Source: Galbula dea
Taxonomy: Eukaryota; Chordata; Aves; Piciformes; Galbulidae
Length of the DNA stretch: 64,000 bases
NCBI GenBank assembly: GCA_013399015.1
Contig: VWZX01008168.1
Span: forward strand, 124,001-188,000
Direction of reading: 5' to 3'
Below are positions 50,591 through 62,300 of this stretch, piece by piece. The translations under genes were made by a program, and so were the position numbers. Each line of letters opens with the position of its first letter. The stretch's first letter is position 1. The notes beneath the pieces were generated by a model. That model was given only the letters and a program-made list of their open reading frames with translations, searched no databases and was not told the origin of the DNA.

Positions 50591-51452
50591 TGACAGATTT
50601 TCAGCCATGGGGCTGAAAAGGACAGAGATGATCAGGACACCAGAGGGACCAAGGCAAAGGAGAAGATATTTTCAGAGTTTAAGCATTTGGAAGCTATAAA
50701 CTTCAAGGAGAATTTGGGAAGACTAAGAGCAGATTTACCTGGGTGGGGAGGATGGGGTGGAGAGGCTTCCTTCCCTTGGCACAGTGTGGAGAAGGAAGGG
50801 GAGTGTTTTGCTCATCATGTTCTAAATCTGGTTGAAGTTTCCATGTGAGAAGGGCAAACATTGTCTTTATTTTGCTGAAAACACAGAGTTCTCATGAAAC
50901 AAAAGCTGGAATTGAAAGGTAACTGTGAAGCTCAGATGTATTTACTAAGTGTGGATCTTCAAGTTGTTAGCCCACAGCTTAGAGAACCATTGCAGAAATT
51001 ATTGTGGTTAACATCTAGGCTAAAGGGTGGGAAAAGTGATTAAGAAGTGGAAAAAAACCCCAAAACACCCAAGTTTCTGTTGATCCTTCAACACAGAAAT
51101 TCTACATCACTGCCATCCTTCAGCCAGTCCATCTCCTGTTGAGATAAACACCAGAAGACCTTCCTTGCCTAGAAATCCAGTTGTTATAGGGTGACCAAAC
51201 CTAATCTCATCTTCACAGCCTTTGGCCAGTGCTGTGGTTTCTCCCTGGTGCCCAGAACCACATGCACTCTGCAGCCTGGCTGCAGGGCTGCTGGACAAGG
51301 ACTCTTCTCAAACCCAGCTGCAGACATCAGGGCTGTTTGCCAGGTGTCACCTCTCTACGAGCCCTCTTGAGATGCTGCACTGCACCTGTCAGCTGCTCAG
51401 GTGGGAAGCAGGCACCTTCCAGCTCCAAGAGTGCATGGGTTTTGTCCAGCTT

Positions 51453-51602
51453 AGCTGCAGGGGAGCTCCACCCCAAAAGCTGCAGGTGTTCTCCACCCTC
51501 AGAGCTGCAGGGGTTCTCCACCCCAGGAGCTGCAGGGGTTCTCCACCCCAAGAGCTGCAGGAGATCTCCACCCCCAGAGCTGCAGGTGTTCTCCACCCCA
51601 TC
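51453..51602. repeat. 25-bp minisatellite, exactly six copies
   Basis: The unit AGCTGCAGGGGTTCTCCACC plus CCAAG is repeated six times with substitutions but no length change. It lies about 600 bp beyond the gene E poly(A) signal. Confidence 0.95.
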
Positions 51603-52186
51603 TCCTGCATCCCTAAGTCTGGAAATGCAACAGTGACAGAGGAAAGAGAAGGAGCAGAGACCTCCCCAGCAGCTCAGACACCCCTCACCTCTGCCAGCTT
51701 CTTTCTGCCCATTTCCTCTGCCCCTTCAGGCAAGCCATAAGCAATCACTCAGCAGCATCTTCTCCAGGCAGGCATGGAGGTCCCTTTTGCAGGAGAACAG
51801 ATTCCAGCAGCAGCATCCTCATCTTAGACATCTCCAGCACTTTGAGGTGGGATCTCTACCTACTTTACAAGCTAAAAGCAGCCACCCTGCTGAGATCACC
51901 TGAGAACCTTGCAGCACAACCAGGAGGACAGCCACTGGGTGATCAGGCAGAACATTTGGCTTTATGCAGTTCCTATCTTGAGCTGCTGGATGCAACTGAG
52001 TCAGCTGAGAAAGGAAGCCAGGAGAAGACTCCTAGGTGCAAAACAAGAGGAAATCAACATGAAGTAGAGCAGCCCCAGGGGGGATCTGCTCCATGCTGAG
52101 CAAGACCTGAAGGGTGGAAGCAGAGCTGGTTCCTCAGGATGATCTTAGGGTGGAGATGGCAAACACACTCTAGAACAAGATCAATC

Positions 52187-52192
52187 TTTATT
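52187..52192 (-). promoter_or_regulatory. gene E poly(A) signal
   Basis: AATAAA on the minus strand lies about 270 bp after the gene E stop codon, setting a short 3'UTR of about 290 nt. Confidence 0.7.
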
Positions 52193-52463
52193 TTGCCTGA
52201 CAGTTGCCACACAGTTGCTATTAAAAGAGCTTTCCCAGGGAAAAATGAGTACAAAAACAACAAATAATACAGAGAGGGGTTAAAAGCAGGAGCTCTGCTG
52301 CTGCTGTGATTTTTGGGGTGGGATCTGAAGCAATGTTTTGGGTAAAAAACAACCCAACAGTGTAGCATTGACCCTGTTGGAACAACTTGAGAGAAGATGT
52401 TGGCTTCTCAGTTGGACAATACCTGGTAGGTTCTGGGGTTGTCCCATCATCTCCCACCCTTCC

Positions 52464-55400
52464 TCACAACCCTGCCTTGATGACACAGGCCAGACTGGCT
52501 ACAATCCCTAAGAACATGACAGCATAGCTGATTTTGATGCTGTTGGCACCACTGAAGTTGCAGAAGGAGGTGCTACAGCACTTGGTGGAGAATGCTGCCA
52601 CACCGAAGTTGACGTTGGTCTCGGGGCAGTCCGCAGAGCACTTCTTGGTGATGCGGTGTCCTGCATCCTTCCCTGGGGGGAGAAGGGAGGAGAAAAGAGA
52701 GCCATGAGGGAAGATTCTTCTGCAAGAGCTGACCAGAGGACAACAGGACAGCAACCAGTGGCTGCCAGTGGAGTTTTGGTTTCTAAAAGCCCATTCCTTA
52801 AGTCCAACCCCTTTCCATCTTCCATCACAAAGCATGTCTGTGAGCTCTCAGATCAAGCAACAGAGGCTGCTTGTGAAAATCTCTCTGCTTCAGCCCTTGT
52901 AGCCCTGCTACAGGGTGGTGAGGAACATATCACAGAATCCTAGCATGGTGAAGGTTGGAAGGGACCTCTGGAGATCAGCCATTCCAACCCCCCTGCTCCA
53001 GCAGGGACACCTGCAGCAGCTTGCCCAGGGTCACCTCCAGCTGCCTTGGCAATCTCTCCACACAAGGAGACTCCACAGCCTCTCTGCAAAGCCTGGGTCA
53101 GGGCTCCAACACCCTCACAACAATCAAGCTTCTCCTCCTGCTCAGCTGCAACCTCCTGGCTTCCAGTGTGTGCCCAGTGCCCCTTGGCCTGGCCCTGGCC
53201 ACCACTCAGCAGAGTCTGGCCCCAGCCTCTTGTCCCCAGCCTTCAGCTCTTGCTGGGCATTGAGCAGCTCCCCTCTGGGGCTGCTCTTCTCCAGGCTCAG
53301 CAGCCCCAGGGCTCTCAGCCTTTCCTCCTGCCAGAGCTGCTGCAGTGCCCTCAGCATCTTCCTAGCCCCTGCTGGACTCTCTCCAGTAGTTCCTTGGCTC
53401 TCTGGAGCTGGGGAGCTAGAGAACTGAACTCAGAACCCTCCCAGATGTGGCCTCACAAGTGCAGAGTAGAGGGGTAGGAGAACCTCCCTTGACCTGCTGG
53501 CCACACTGTTCTTCACACATCTGAGGAGAGCTTTGGCCTCCTTGTCCACGAGGCCACATTGCTTGCTCATATCCCAAATGATGGCTCAGCACCCCTGAGG
53601 GATTCACACACATTGTGTGCTGTGATCTGTAAACCTCAGTGACAAATTAGTTCCCAAAAGACCAACTAATACCCTAAAAAACAACCTTTTTGCCCATCAG
53701 TGTCTCTGGAGGGAACCCAGCCTTGAGGTGTTGCTGGTACTCACCAAACCCAGCAGAGCTGTATGTGGTTGTGCAGTATTTCTCATGGTCTTCACACCTG
53801 TAGGTCTTCAGACAGTTCCAATTGGAGTGCTCATTTTCACATGTGTAGCAGAACAGGGAGGAAGCTGGGAAGAGAAGATATGACACATATCAGTGACCTT
53901 CAGCCACTCCCTTCTGAGAAGAACATGTCCAAAGCCATGAAAAATCCAAGGTGAGAAGCATGGTAGGGAGAAGTTTCCATGACAAGAGAAGTAGAAGGTT
54001 GGCTCTGAAGCTGAAAAAGCAAACAAAGAGATGAAACCAAGGTTGTTTTTTGCCTTTACTTGTGATTTTTGGTGATTAAACCTGAAAACACATTTTTTTC
54101 TCAGGTGACCTTTCCTCCTCCCATGGGGTCCTCATTGACCTGCAAAAGCAGAGCTCAGGACCTACCCAGCTGGGTTTGTCTGTGGCAAGGAGAAGACAAA
54201 CTGGCACCATTCTTAGGTCAAAACATCTGCAGAACACCACAGAGACCTGAACTAACTCAAGTCCATGACACCCTCATGGGAGAAATTGCTGAGCAGAGAG
54301 TTAGGCTGGAGGGAGTTCCCTAAGGGAGGTTCTTCTTGGACAACAGAGAGATGATTCTACCAGGGACTGGAACAATATGTTCTCAGAGCCATTATTAGCA
54401 GGGTTGAGGCAGGTCAGAAGGAGGTAGGAGATGTATTTCTGAACAGAACCTGAAGTAAACTGTGTCAGGTTTCCAGACTGGTCAGTTGACCTTGTTAGAA
54501 GCACAAGCATGAGCCACCTTGTTCCCTGGAGGTGGAACTCACAACTGGTGGAAACAGTTTCCCTCCTCTTCAGAGTCCCAGGACATGTCCCATGAGGACC
54601 TTTCTAAGCAGAGGTGACACAGGCAAGTGGAGCTGCTCCCTGCCAGGACAGCTTCCTCCATTGTCACCAGTGGTGGGGAGCTCTTGGTTGAAGGTGACCA
54701 AACTGCAAACCAAGGAGGGTCTTCTACCAGGCTGAAATTGCCCTGGTTCAGTTCCTCCTGGCTTTCTCCATCCAGGAACTTGCTTATTTCTGCCCCTTGC
54801 AGTTGAACTGGAGATGTTTTTGTGACCAAGGAAACTCCTCCCAAGGTCTGCTGCTGTTGATTCACATTCACCTCTGATGTTGACCCTGCCCATGGCACTT
54901 ACTTAGTTAATTAAAGAGAATTAAAAACCATTTTAGGTCCTAACTACTCCCAGGTAGGAGAAGAAAAGGTCTCCCCTTTGTGATGTGGGCATCTAAGGTG
55001 CCTTGGGTACAGCTCTGGGTTCCTCAGCATGTAACTGATGCCCTTGCTCTGAAACCTACCCAGAAGCTCCTTTCTAGTGCCAGATGTTGCCAGTGCAGAT
55101 GTTCTCCTGAGCAGCAGATCAAAACCACCCCTAGTTCATCCTGCTTTTACCTTCTCTTGAGCTGACTCTTCAACACTCTCTGTTTCTCCATCACTTGGAT
55201 CACTCAAGCCTCTCTCCTCTCCTCTGGAGGTTCTCCAGCCTGAGCTGTGGGTTCCTTCTCTGGCCATGCCAATGCAACCCCAGACACTTTATCTCACAGA
55301 CCTTAGAGTTCTCTCTGCTCTTCTCTTCCACCAAAGCTGTTCAAACCCCTTCCTGCTGCAGATGGAGCTGAGATGGCAGCATGAAAGCAACTCAGAGGCA

Positions 55401-56294
55401 CTTGTGTTCATAGACTGATGCAAAGAAAATCCCCCACCCCCAGCCAGGAAACAAGAACAGCTTGAACCATGATAGCTCTTACAAAGCCTTGCCTGCAACT
55501 GGTCTCCACCCTCCCTGAATGCAGCCAGCAAGAGCTCTGATGATGCAAAACAAATGGTTTGCAGTCCTCCTCAGGGTTGCAAACCCAGGCAGAGAGCCAA
55601 GGGGTCTCAGTTGGAGGTTCCTGCACCATGATCTGGTTATATCTGCACCTCCTGCTGACAGAGGATGAGCATGGAGCACTAGGGATCCCACTACAAACAC
55701 ACTCACTCCCAGCCACTTCAAAAAGCTCTTCAGACCTAGCAGCAGAGAGCTTTTAGGCTTTCAGATATCTGCCAGCAAGCCCTAGTTTCTTCCTTCTGAT
55801 GCCATTGTGGGAAAGAAAGTGAAATGCTGGCAGGAGATGTGGAGTTACTACCAACCTTTGTCAACCACTCCTCAAGTTTCATTCAGGAACAGAAATAAAA
55901 CCAAAAGCAAAGCTCTGAGCTCAGCTTCATCCCTCTCTGCATTTTCCAGTTCACTTCTCTACCTTCAGATGGGAGTGGTCAGAGTTTGGGACTTGAGGGT
56001 GTGAGGAACCAGAGTGGGTGAGCACATCTTTGGGTCATAAGCACCTTGGTGGAGCTCCCCCAGAAGCTAAGGTTCAACCACACTGAATATTGGCTGACCC
56101 CAAAGGAAACAACTGCTCTACCAAGACCTCACCAACTGCAATAAGAGCTGTCAGACCTTCTAGCCCCAACATTAGCTCCAATTTCTCTTCTGCTCTTGTC
56201 ATCCTCTCCATCTGGCTCTCCAAGCCTCCAAAAGCTCCTTACCTTGCTCAACACAGAAGACTGCTGCCAGCAGGGCAATCAGCAAAGCCTTCAT
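52464..56294 (-). CDS. LY6E-like GPI-anchored protein (gene E)
   Basis: Coding exons are 56243-56294, 53745-53864 and 52464-52672, giving 126 residues. The signal peptide covers residues 1-17 (ends CVEQ). LU cysteines are at 23, 26, 35, 41, 48, 69, 73, 89, 90 and 95. Shared features with LY6E include SNW-x-CLK in loop 1, CTTTY after Cys48, the TKKCSA-x-CP segment, N-x-G-V-A and a Cys-Asn sequon (NFS, 96-98). The GPI signal follows Gly99-Ala100-Asn101, with hydrophobic residues 107-122. Loop 1 is unusually acidic (ENE) and residues 59-68 are basic. It is the most 5' member of the array in this window and the nearest to LY6E by cysteine spacing together with gene D. The biological role is unknown; a surface role in immune or epithelial cells is inferred from the family. 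Transcription is probably TATA-driven, and an AATAAA lies downstream. Confidence 0.9.
52930..53590 (-). repeat. CR1: CR1 fragment in gene E intron 2
   Basis: A 660-bp reverse copy, sense to the gene, from 'cacagaatcctagcatggtg' onward. Confidence 0.92.
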
Positions 56295-56348
56295 GGTGGT
56301 TGTGCCCTCAGAGCCTGAACAGTGTGGGATGGTTGCACCAGGGGAAGG

Positions 56349-56355
56349 TTTTATA
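56349..56355 (-). promoter_or_regulatory. TATA box of gene E
   Basis: TATAAAA on the minus strand lies 61 bp before the ATG, preceded by GGCAGTGCC and followed by CCTTCCCCTGG, matching the gene D promoter block. Confidence 0.8.
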
Positions 56356-57594
56356 CTGGCACTGCCTTGCCATTGACTTCCTTTGATTGCAATAATTGGA
56401 GGTTTGGGGAGTGACAGCAGCAGCAGATGTGATCAGAGTTGGGTGTGTTTGTGTGTAGGAATCTATTACCAGGCTCCAAGGAGCTTCATCTCCTTCAGAT
56501 CCAAGCTGCTTTTGTTTTTTTTCCCTATGGCTGACCATGTCTGCCCTGCTAATTTGGGGAACAATTTATCTGATGCAAACCTGGGAGTCCCTTCTTCCTC
56601 TCTTGGGCTGAACCATGAAACCTGGAGCAGAGCAGAACTAGCTGGGCCACTCTGGGGTGGCTCATGGCTTGCAAGGTTGGAGGAGTCACTTGGCATCATC
56701 TACCCTTTCTCTCTGCCATGGTGGGAGTGCTTCAGAGCTGTGGGAAGTGAGAGAGGAGGCAAAAAAGGTTTGTTTCCTTGGGCTGGCCACAGTCAGCCTC
56801 TGTTATCTCAGTTGTACTAAGGAAGGTGCTTTAAGGAGAACCCCATTGTGTGCTGTCCCTGCAGGGACACTCTTCATACCTGGAGTTTGTCACTCAGAGA
56901 CTCCTATGGTCCAGGCAGGGATCAAGTCCAAATCTTCTGTTTTCCTCTTCTTCTCTCTCCTCCAGAAGCATCCAGAGTTTCCAAGCAACAATGTTTGTTG
57001 CTACCTGCAGACCAACTCTGGACTCTGTCAGGTTTTTCCAGTCTCTCATGACCTTTCCAGTCTTTCTGGACTCTTTCCTTCTGCTCCCAGAACCACTTCA
57101 TCATCACTTCTTGCCAAGTGACTCAGGATGCAACAGAGGCACAAAGTGCAAGGAGTTAAACTGCAGAAGGGAGTGAGAATGATTGAGAAATAAAAGCAAT
57201 TCTGGACAAGAAGACCTCATCAGACCAGGACCCTTCATCTCTAGAGAGAGAAATCACTAAGGGGTGTCCAGAATCCTGCTCTGTGAGGTCACAAATGGTG
57301 TGGAAACAGAATAAAGAATATCCAGTTGCTCTTTACTTGCCCCAAATCACTCCCCAAGGAGTTGGTTCACTTGTCTACAAGATCCTGGGCAGATGGTCCC
57401 ATGCCCAGCCTCTGTCAGGAGTCTTTCATTTCTAGATGTTCTTCCTTTGCCTGGTTCCTCCTTTTCTCCAGCAGCTTCAGCCCTCAGCTATTTCTATCTC
57501 TACTTGTGCCCAGAGCAGAGGGTGGAGAGGTTCAGCATCCAGTTTTCAAAGTCTTCCACTCTCTTCTCTAGATTCACCCTGACCTTGAGCATGA

Positions 57595-58192
57595 GAACTC
57601 TCTTGGGTGCATTGAGTGTGACCAGCAGGTTGAGGGAAGTTCTCCTCCCCTTCTACTCTGCATTAGTGCAGGCCACATCTGGAGTCCTGGCTCCAGTGCT
57701 GGGCTCCCCAGCTCCAGAGAGCCAAGGAGCTGCTGGAGAGAGTCCAGTGGAGGCTGGGAAGATGGTGAGGGCACTGGAGCAGCTCTGGCAGGAGGAAAGG
57801 CTGAGAGCCCTGGGCCTGCTTAGCCTGGAGAAGAGCAGCCCCAGAGGGCAGCTGCTCAATGCTGAGCAAGAGCTGAAGGCTGGGGGCAAGAGGCTGGGGC
57901 CAGACTCTGCTCAGTTGTGGCCAGGCACAGCCCAAGGGGCACTGGGCACACACTGGAAGCCAGGAGGTTGCAGCTGAGCAGGAGGAGAAGCTTGTTTGTT
58001 GTGAGGGTGTTGGAGCCCTGGCCCAGGCTTTGCAGAGAGGCTGTGGAGTCTCCTTGTGTGGAGAGATTGCCAAGGCAGCTGGAGGTGACCCTGGGCAAGC
58101 TGCTGGGGTTGACCTTGCTCTGACATTGAGGTTGGACTAGATGATCTCCAGAGGTCCCTTCCAACCCCTACCAGTCTGGGATTCTGTGATGA
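57595..58192 (+). repeat. CR1: CR1 fragment
   Basis: A 600-bp forward copy ending 'ccagtctgggattctgtgat'. It creates a spurious 194-codon frame. Confidence 0.92.
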
Positions 58193-58370
58193 ACTTTCAC
58201 TATCTCTTCTTTTAGCAAGGAAGTGAAAGAGCCACGTGGCAGCTAGTGCAGCTGCTGAGCTCCAGAAATAGTCTGGGAAAAACCAACACTCTGAAAAATT
58301 ATCTTTGTATAAAACACATGTATGAAGGACTTCAGGTAGGACACATGATCTGCTAGAGCATGGGGGAAAA

Positions 58371-58520
58371 TAGAATGGTTAAGGTTGGAAAACACCTCCA
58401 AGATCATTGAGTCCAACACTGCCAGGACACCACTAAACCATGATCCTCAGCACCACATCTCCAGGGCTTTCCAAGCCCTCCAGGGAAGATGATTCCACCA
58501 CTGCCCCTGGGCAGCCAAGT
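58371..58520 (-). repeat. CR1: short CR1 3' fragment
   Basis: 'atagaatggttaaggttgga' through 'cactgcccctgggcagcc'. Confidence 0.85.
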
Positions 58521-59308
58521 TTAACCAACTCTTTGACTGGAGATTAGCCAAAGGTCTCTCAGCCATCTGGAGAAATAGGAAAGAAAATTCCCTTCCCCTT
58601 CCACCCACATCATAAACCCTGAAATGAAACTGAATTCTCTCTCTGAACTCAGCTCCACTTGGAGGCAACCAAGGAAAACCTCCTCAGCAAGAGAAAGGCA
58701 GCAGTGCAGGACCACAGCCCACTAGGAGAGAGAAGAAAGGCTTTGGGATGCAAACAAGGACATGAACAGCAAATAAATGAGAGTGTGAAAGCCAAGTGCA
58801 GCTGAATAGCAAACCCCCAAAATGAGAAATGGGCTGAAGGGAGTGGAAATGTGTGAAAGCATTTAAATAGATCAGGGAGAGGGAAGGTTAGTAAAATAAC
58901 TATAATAATAAGGTGAATATTTCACCCAGAACTGGAAAGGGAGGAGGAAGAGGAGGAGGAGGAGGGAAGTGATAAATATTGGTGCAAAGCAAACCAAATC
59001 ACAAGAAATACAGCAGGCTTTGGGGGAAAGGATTAAAGACAGGCAAAGAAGAAAGAGGATGGGATGGAAGGAGAAGTATGAAGGCTTCACCTTTTCTCTC
59101 ATGGTGTCACTCTTACTGAGTGCTGTCACTAATCTAGCTGTTGTTAGGTGCAGATGTTACTCAGGTATCAGCCAGAGCCCTTCAACATCTCAGAAGCATC
59201 TTCTACACCTCCCCAAACCCTAGTTTAATCACCCACTGGAGACAAACTGTAGAGCCTGGATGAGGGAAACATCTGGATGGGGAAAGCATTCACATCTCCA
59301 TCAATGGT

Positions 59309-59391
59309 GGTCACTGGACTATCAGCATGGCTGGGGCATATCCCAAGCAGCATTGTCCCAGCCAGTGCACTGACCTGGGGCTGCTCCTTGC
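59309..59391. repeat. first copy of an unclassified 80-bp repeat
   Basis: About 80 percent alike, by eye, to 60918-61000 in the same orientation, with one single-base length difference. It does not resemble CR1 3' sequence. Identity unknown. Confidence 0.7.
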
Positions 59392-60917
59392 ATCCCCTGC
59401 CTCCTATCCCTCTGTCCCTGAAGGAGAAGACTGCAAAAGCTTTGGGACCCAGACTGGAAGTCTGGCCAGGTCCCAAACTCAAGCTATTCTTGTGTCATGT
59501 TGATATTGCACTCACGCCCAGGGCCACCACAAGGGCTTTGGGCTCCAAGCAGGATGGTGGTGGTGGGGTGGGGGATGAGTGTCCTTGGAAGCAGAGAACA
59601 GCTCATTACTTTTGTGTCTTGGTTTTCAAGTAAGAGCTGGAGGAAAACCAGGGAAAAGCCAACTGGGGTAGAGGGAAGTGCAGAGAGTGTCAGAAGAAGA
59701 CAGCTTGGAGGTGTTCAAACTGCTTTCCTAGAGGTATAAAAACAAAAGGAGAGAGGGGAAGGGCAGGAGAAGGAACCTTGCTGCAGAAACTGGGTTAGGT
59801 GAAGGTTAACTCCACCACCCAAAGGCTATGAAAGGGTTAAGAGAGTCTGGGAGTCTTCAGGAAGGAACCTTAACCCACATGGAGCTTGGCAGGCAACAGC
59901 ATGTGTTTGTGCCAGACCTTGGAAGTTGTGCAAGGCCAAGTCCTTTTGTGTGACTGGAGCCAGACCAAGCCTGTTTCCAACCCGTGATGGAGCAGCAAGG
60001 ATGAAGCCAGCTGCCAGCTCTGGGAGTGGTTTGCTATCAGCTCTCTCTCCCCACCTTCTCCTGTGTTTTTTCCCCTCTTTCTTTCTGGAGGGTGGCTCCA
60101 ATCACAGGTCTTCTCCATGGTGCAAGGAAGAAACTCTCTGTGACATCTCAGGGTTATAAAGTTGCAGCCTCAAGTGGAGAAGGAGAAACCATGGGACAAG
60201 GAGAAGGAAATTGAGGAGTGCTCTCTGTGTCCCTGAGTCATACAGATGGTATGTGGAGGGCAAGAGGTCCAAGGCAACCCTGGACATCATCAGGTTGATC
60301 TTAGTTGTGTCCTTTCCTTCTTCCTTGGCAGGTCAGGGAAGGCTGGGTTGCTTCATGTGGCCATGCAATATCAGTGAGGCTGGGTGAAGGAGCAGAAGAG
60401 GGGGAGATGATGGGATCTGGAAGCACCAAGGCCTGACTGCTGCAGGTAGCCTGCTCTAATCTTCCCTTTCCCAAAGCACATCTGAGTCTGAAGTTGACCT
60501 GGTGAGCTCCAAACAACAGGACAGAGGTCCTCAGGTCAAGCCCATGGCAGAGGACAGAGGCTGCTAAACCTCCAGGTAGGAAGGGTGGTGGTAACTCAGA
60601 TCCACCATGTCTGGCTGAAATACAGACTTCCATCTCCATGGGACATCTGTGATCAGCCACAAAGGGTGAGGAGCTTGAGACCTTTGGTAGCTGCAGCTAG
60701 CAGAATCCAAACCATTTTGTCCCATTCCCTTAACCTCCAAGGTCAGCCCCAGCCTCTCCATCCCTCCTTCAGCTTTGGAAGCTCATGGAGACAGATCAAC
60801 CCCCACCATCATGCATGGAATCAAGCACCATGATTCACATCCCTGTCAGTGCCCTGCCCAGAGGGTCAGATCCAGACTAGCTCACAGAACAAGACACAAA
60901 CCCAGTCCCAACATCAT

Positions 60918-61000
60918 CCATGTCACTGGACCATCAACATGGCTTGGGCACACCCCAAGCAACATCATCCCAGCCAGTGAGCTGACAGGAGACTGCTCTT
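60918..61000. repeat. second copy of an unclassified 80-bp repeat
   Basis: Partner of 59309-59391. The core 'tcactgga..atca.catggct' and 'ccagccagtg' words are shared. Flanking sequence is unrelated. Confidence 0.7.
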
Positions 61001-61734
61001 GGGAAGCAATTTGGATGGTTGTAGAGTAAAGAGGTTAAGAGTTAGGGAATGTGAATCATCCTGCCTGGATCCAGAGCCAAGCTTTCTCACTCTGTGCTGG
61101 CATCTCTACCATCAGGAGTGGAGATAAGGAAGATCTGCAGGATCTAGAGGGGAAAAAAAAAAAGAGCAGTGAAGGATGATTGGGAGGAAGGAGATGAAGT
61201 GTGAGAGGAAAAAATAGCAGCCCCTTGGGATTGCCCCAAAAGAATTCACTCTAGGCCTCCCCAAGGAGGCCACCAGTGGCCACAAGTGTGTTTGAGGAGA
61301 AATGATCCTCACAGCCTTCATTACATTTGCACTTGGAACACAGCTCAGTGGAGAATTCCCACCTCTTGCTGATTCCTGCAGCCCATCAGGGCTTCTCCAA
61401 GGTCTAGATCCTCTGATCTTCTTTCCTGCCTTCAGCAGTCAACGTGGAGGCACTAAAACAGGACCAACTCCTCTGGCCCATGTTCACAGTGGTCCTGACA
61501 AGCAAGAGAGGTTCTGATCTTTCTTTGGAAGACTTGGGCAGTGATAAGGACCTGAACCATGCCAATGGTCAGAGAAATCTGTGGTTTAGCTCAAAGAATT
61601 GTGTCTGAAATAGCATGAGTGGCTCAATCAGGTAGCATCAGGATGCAGAAGTTCCAGCACAACCTTGTGCAACTTGGTTTGTGGAGCATTACTGACCTAG
61701 CATGAGTAACTAGGTTTGTTTTCCTTACTGTGAA

Positions 61735-62300
61735 GGTGGTGAGAGACTGCAACAGGTTGCTCAGAGAAGTTGTGGATGCTTTGGGGAGATCTCTCTCCAG
61801 CTCTGGAGTCCTTAGCACAAGAAAGACAGGGACCTGGTGCAGTGTGTCCAGAGGAGGCCACAGAAATGATCTGAGGGCTGGAGCCTCTCTACTCTGAGGC
61901 CAGGCTGAGAGAGCTGGGGTTGTTGAGCCTGGAGAAGAGAAGGCTCCAGGAAGACCTTCTGGTGACCTTCCATTGCTTAAATGAGACCTACAGGAAAGGT
62001 AGGGACAACCTTTTTGGCAGGGCCTGTTGGGACAGGACCAGAGGTGATGGCTTGAAACTAAACAAGATTTAGACTAGATCTAAGGAAGATTTTTTTTCCA
62101 CTGAGGGTGGTGGGAGCCTGTCCCAGGTTGCCCAGAGAGTTGGGAGATGTCCCATCCCTGCAACCATCCCAGCTCAGGTTGGACCTTGGGGCTGTGAGTA
62201 ACCTGATCTAGTGGGAGATGTCCCTGCTGACTGCAGGGGGGTTGGACTAGGTGACCTGTAAAGTCCCTTCCAACCCAAACCATTCTATGATTCTATCACT
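61735..62300 (+). repeat. CR1: CR1 fragment
   Basis: Forward copy with the 'gggctggagcctctctactc' block, ending 'ccattctatgattctatca'. A short misplaced 3'-type segment precedes it. Confidence 0.88.

Larger units (their letters stand above)
47551..52170. other. gene D-gene E intergenic region
   Basis: Holds two CR1 copies and two tandem repeats listed separately. 48.3-49.6 and 50.6-51.4 kb are unique-looking, with A/T homopolymers near 48480, 48722 and 48787. No gene is seen. Confidence 0.55.

Noticed and set aside
57393..57977. 194-codon plus-strand frame
   Set aside because: Most of it is CR1 body, and the same peptide recurs at other CR1 copies in the window.
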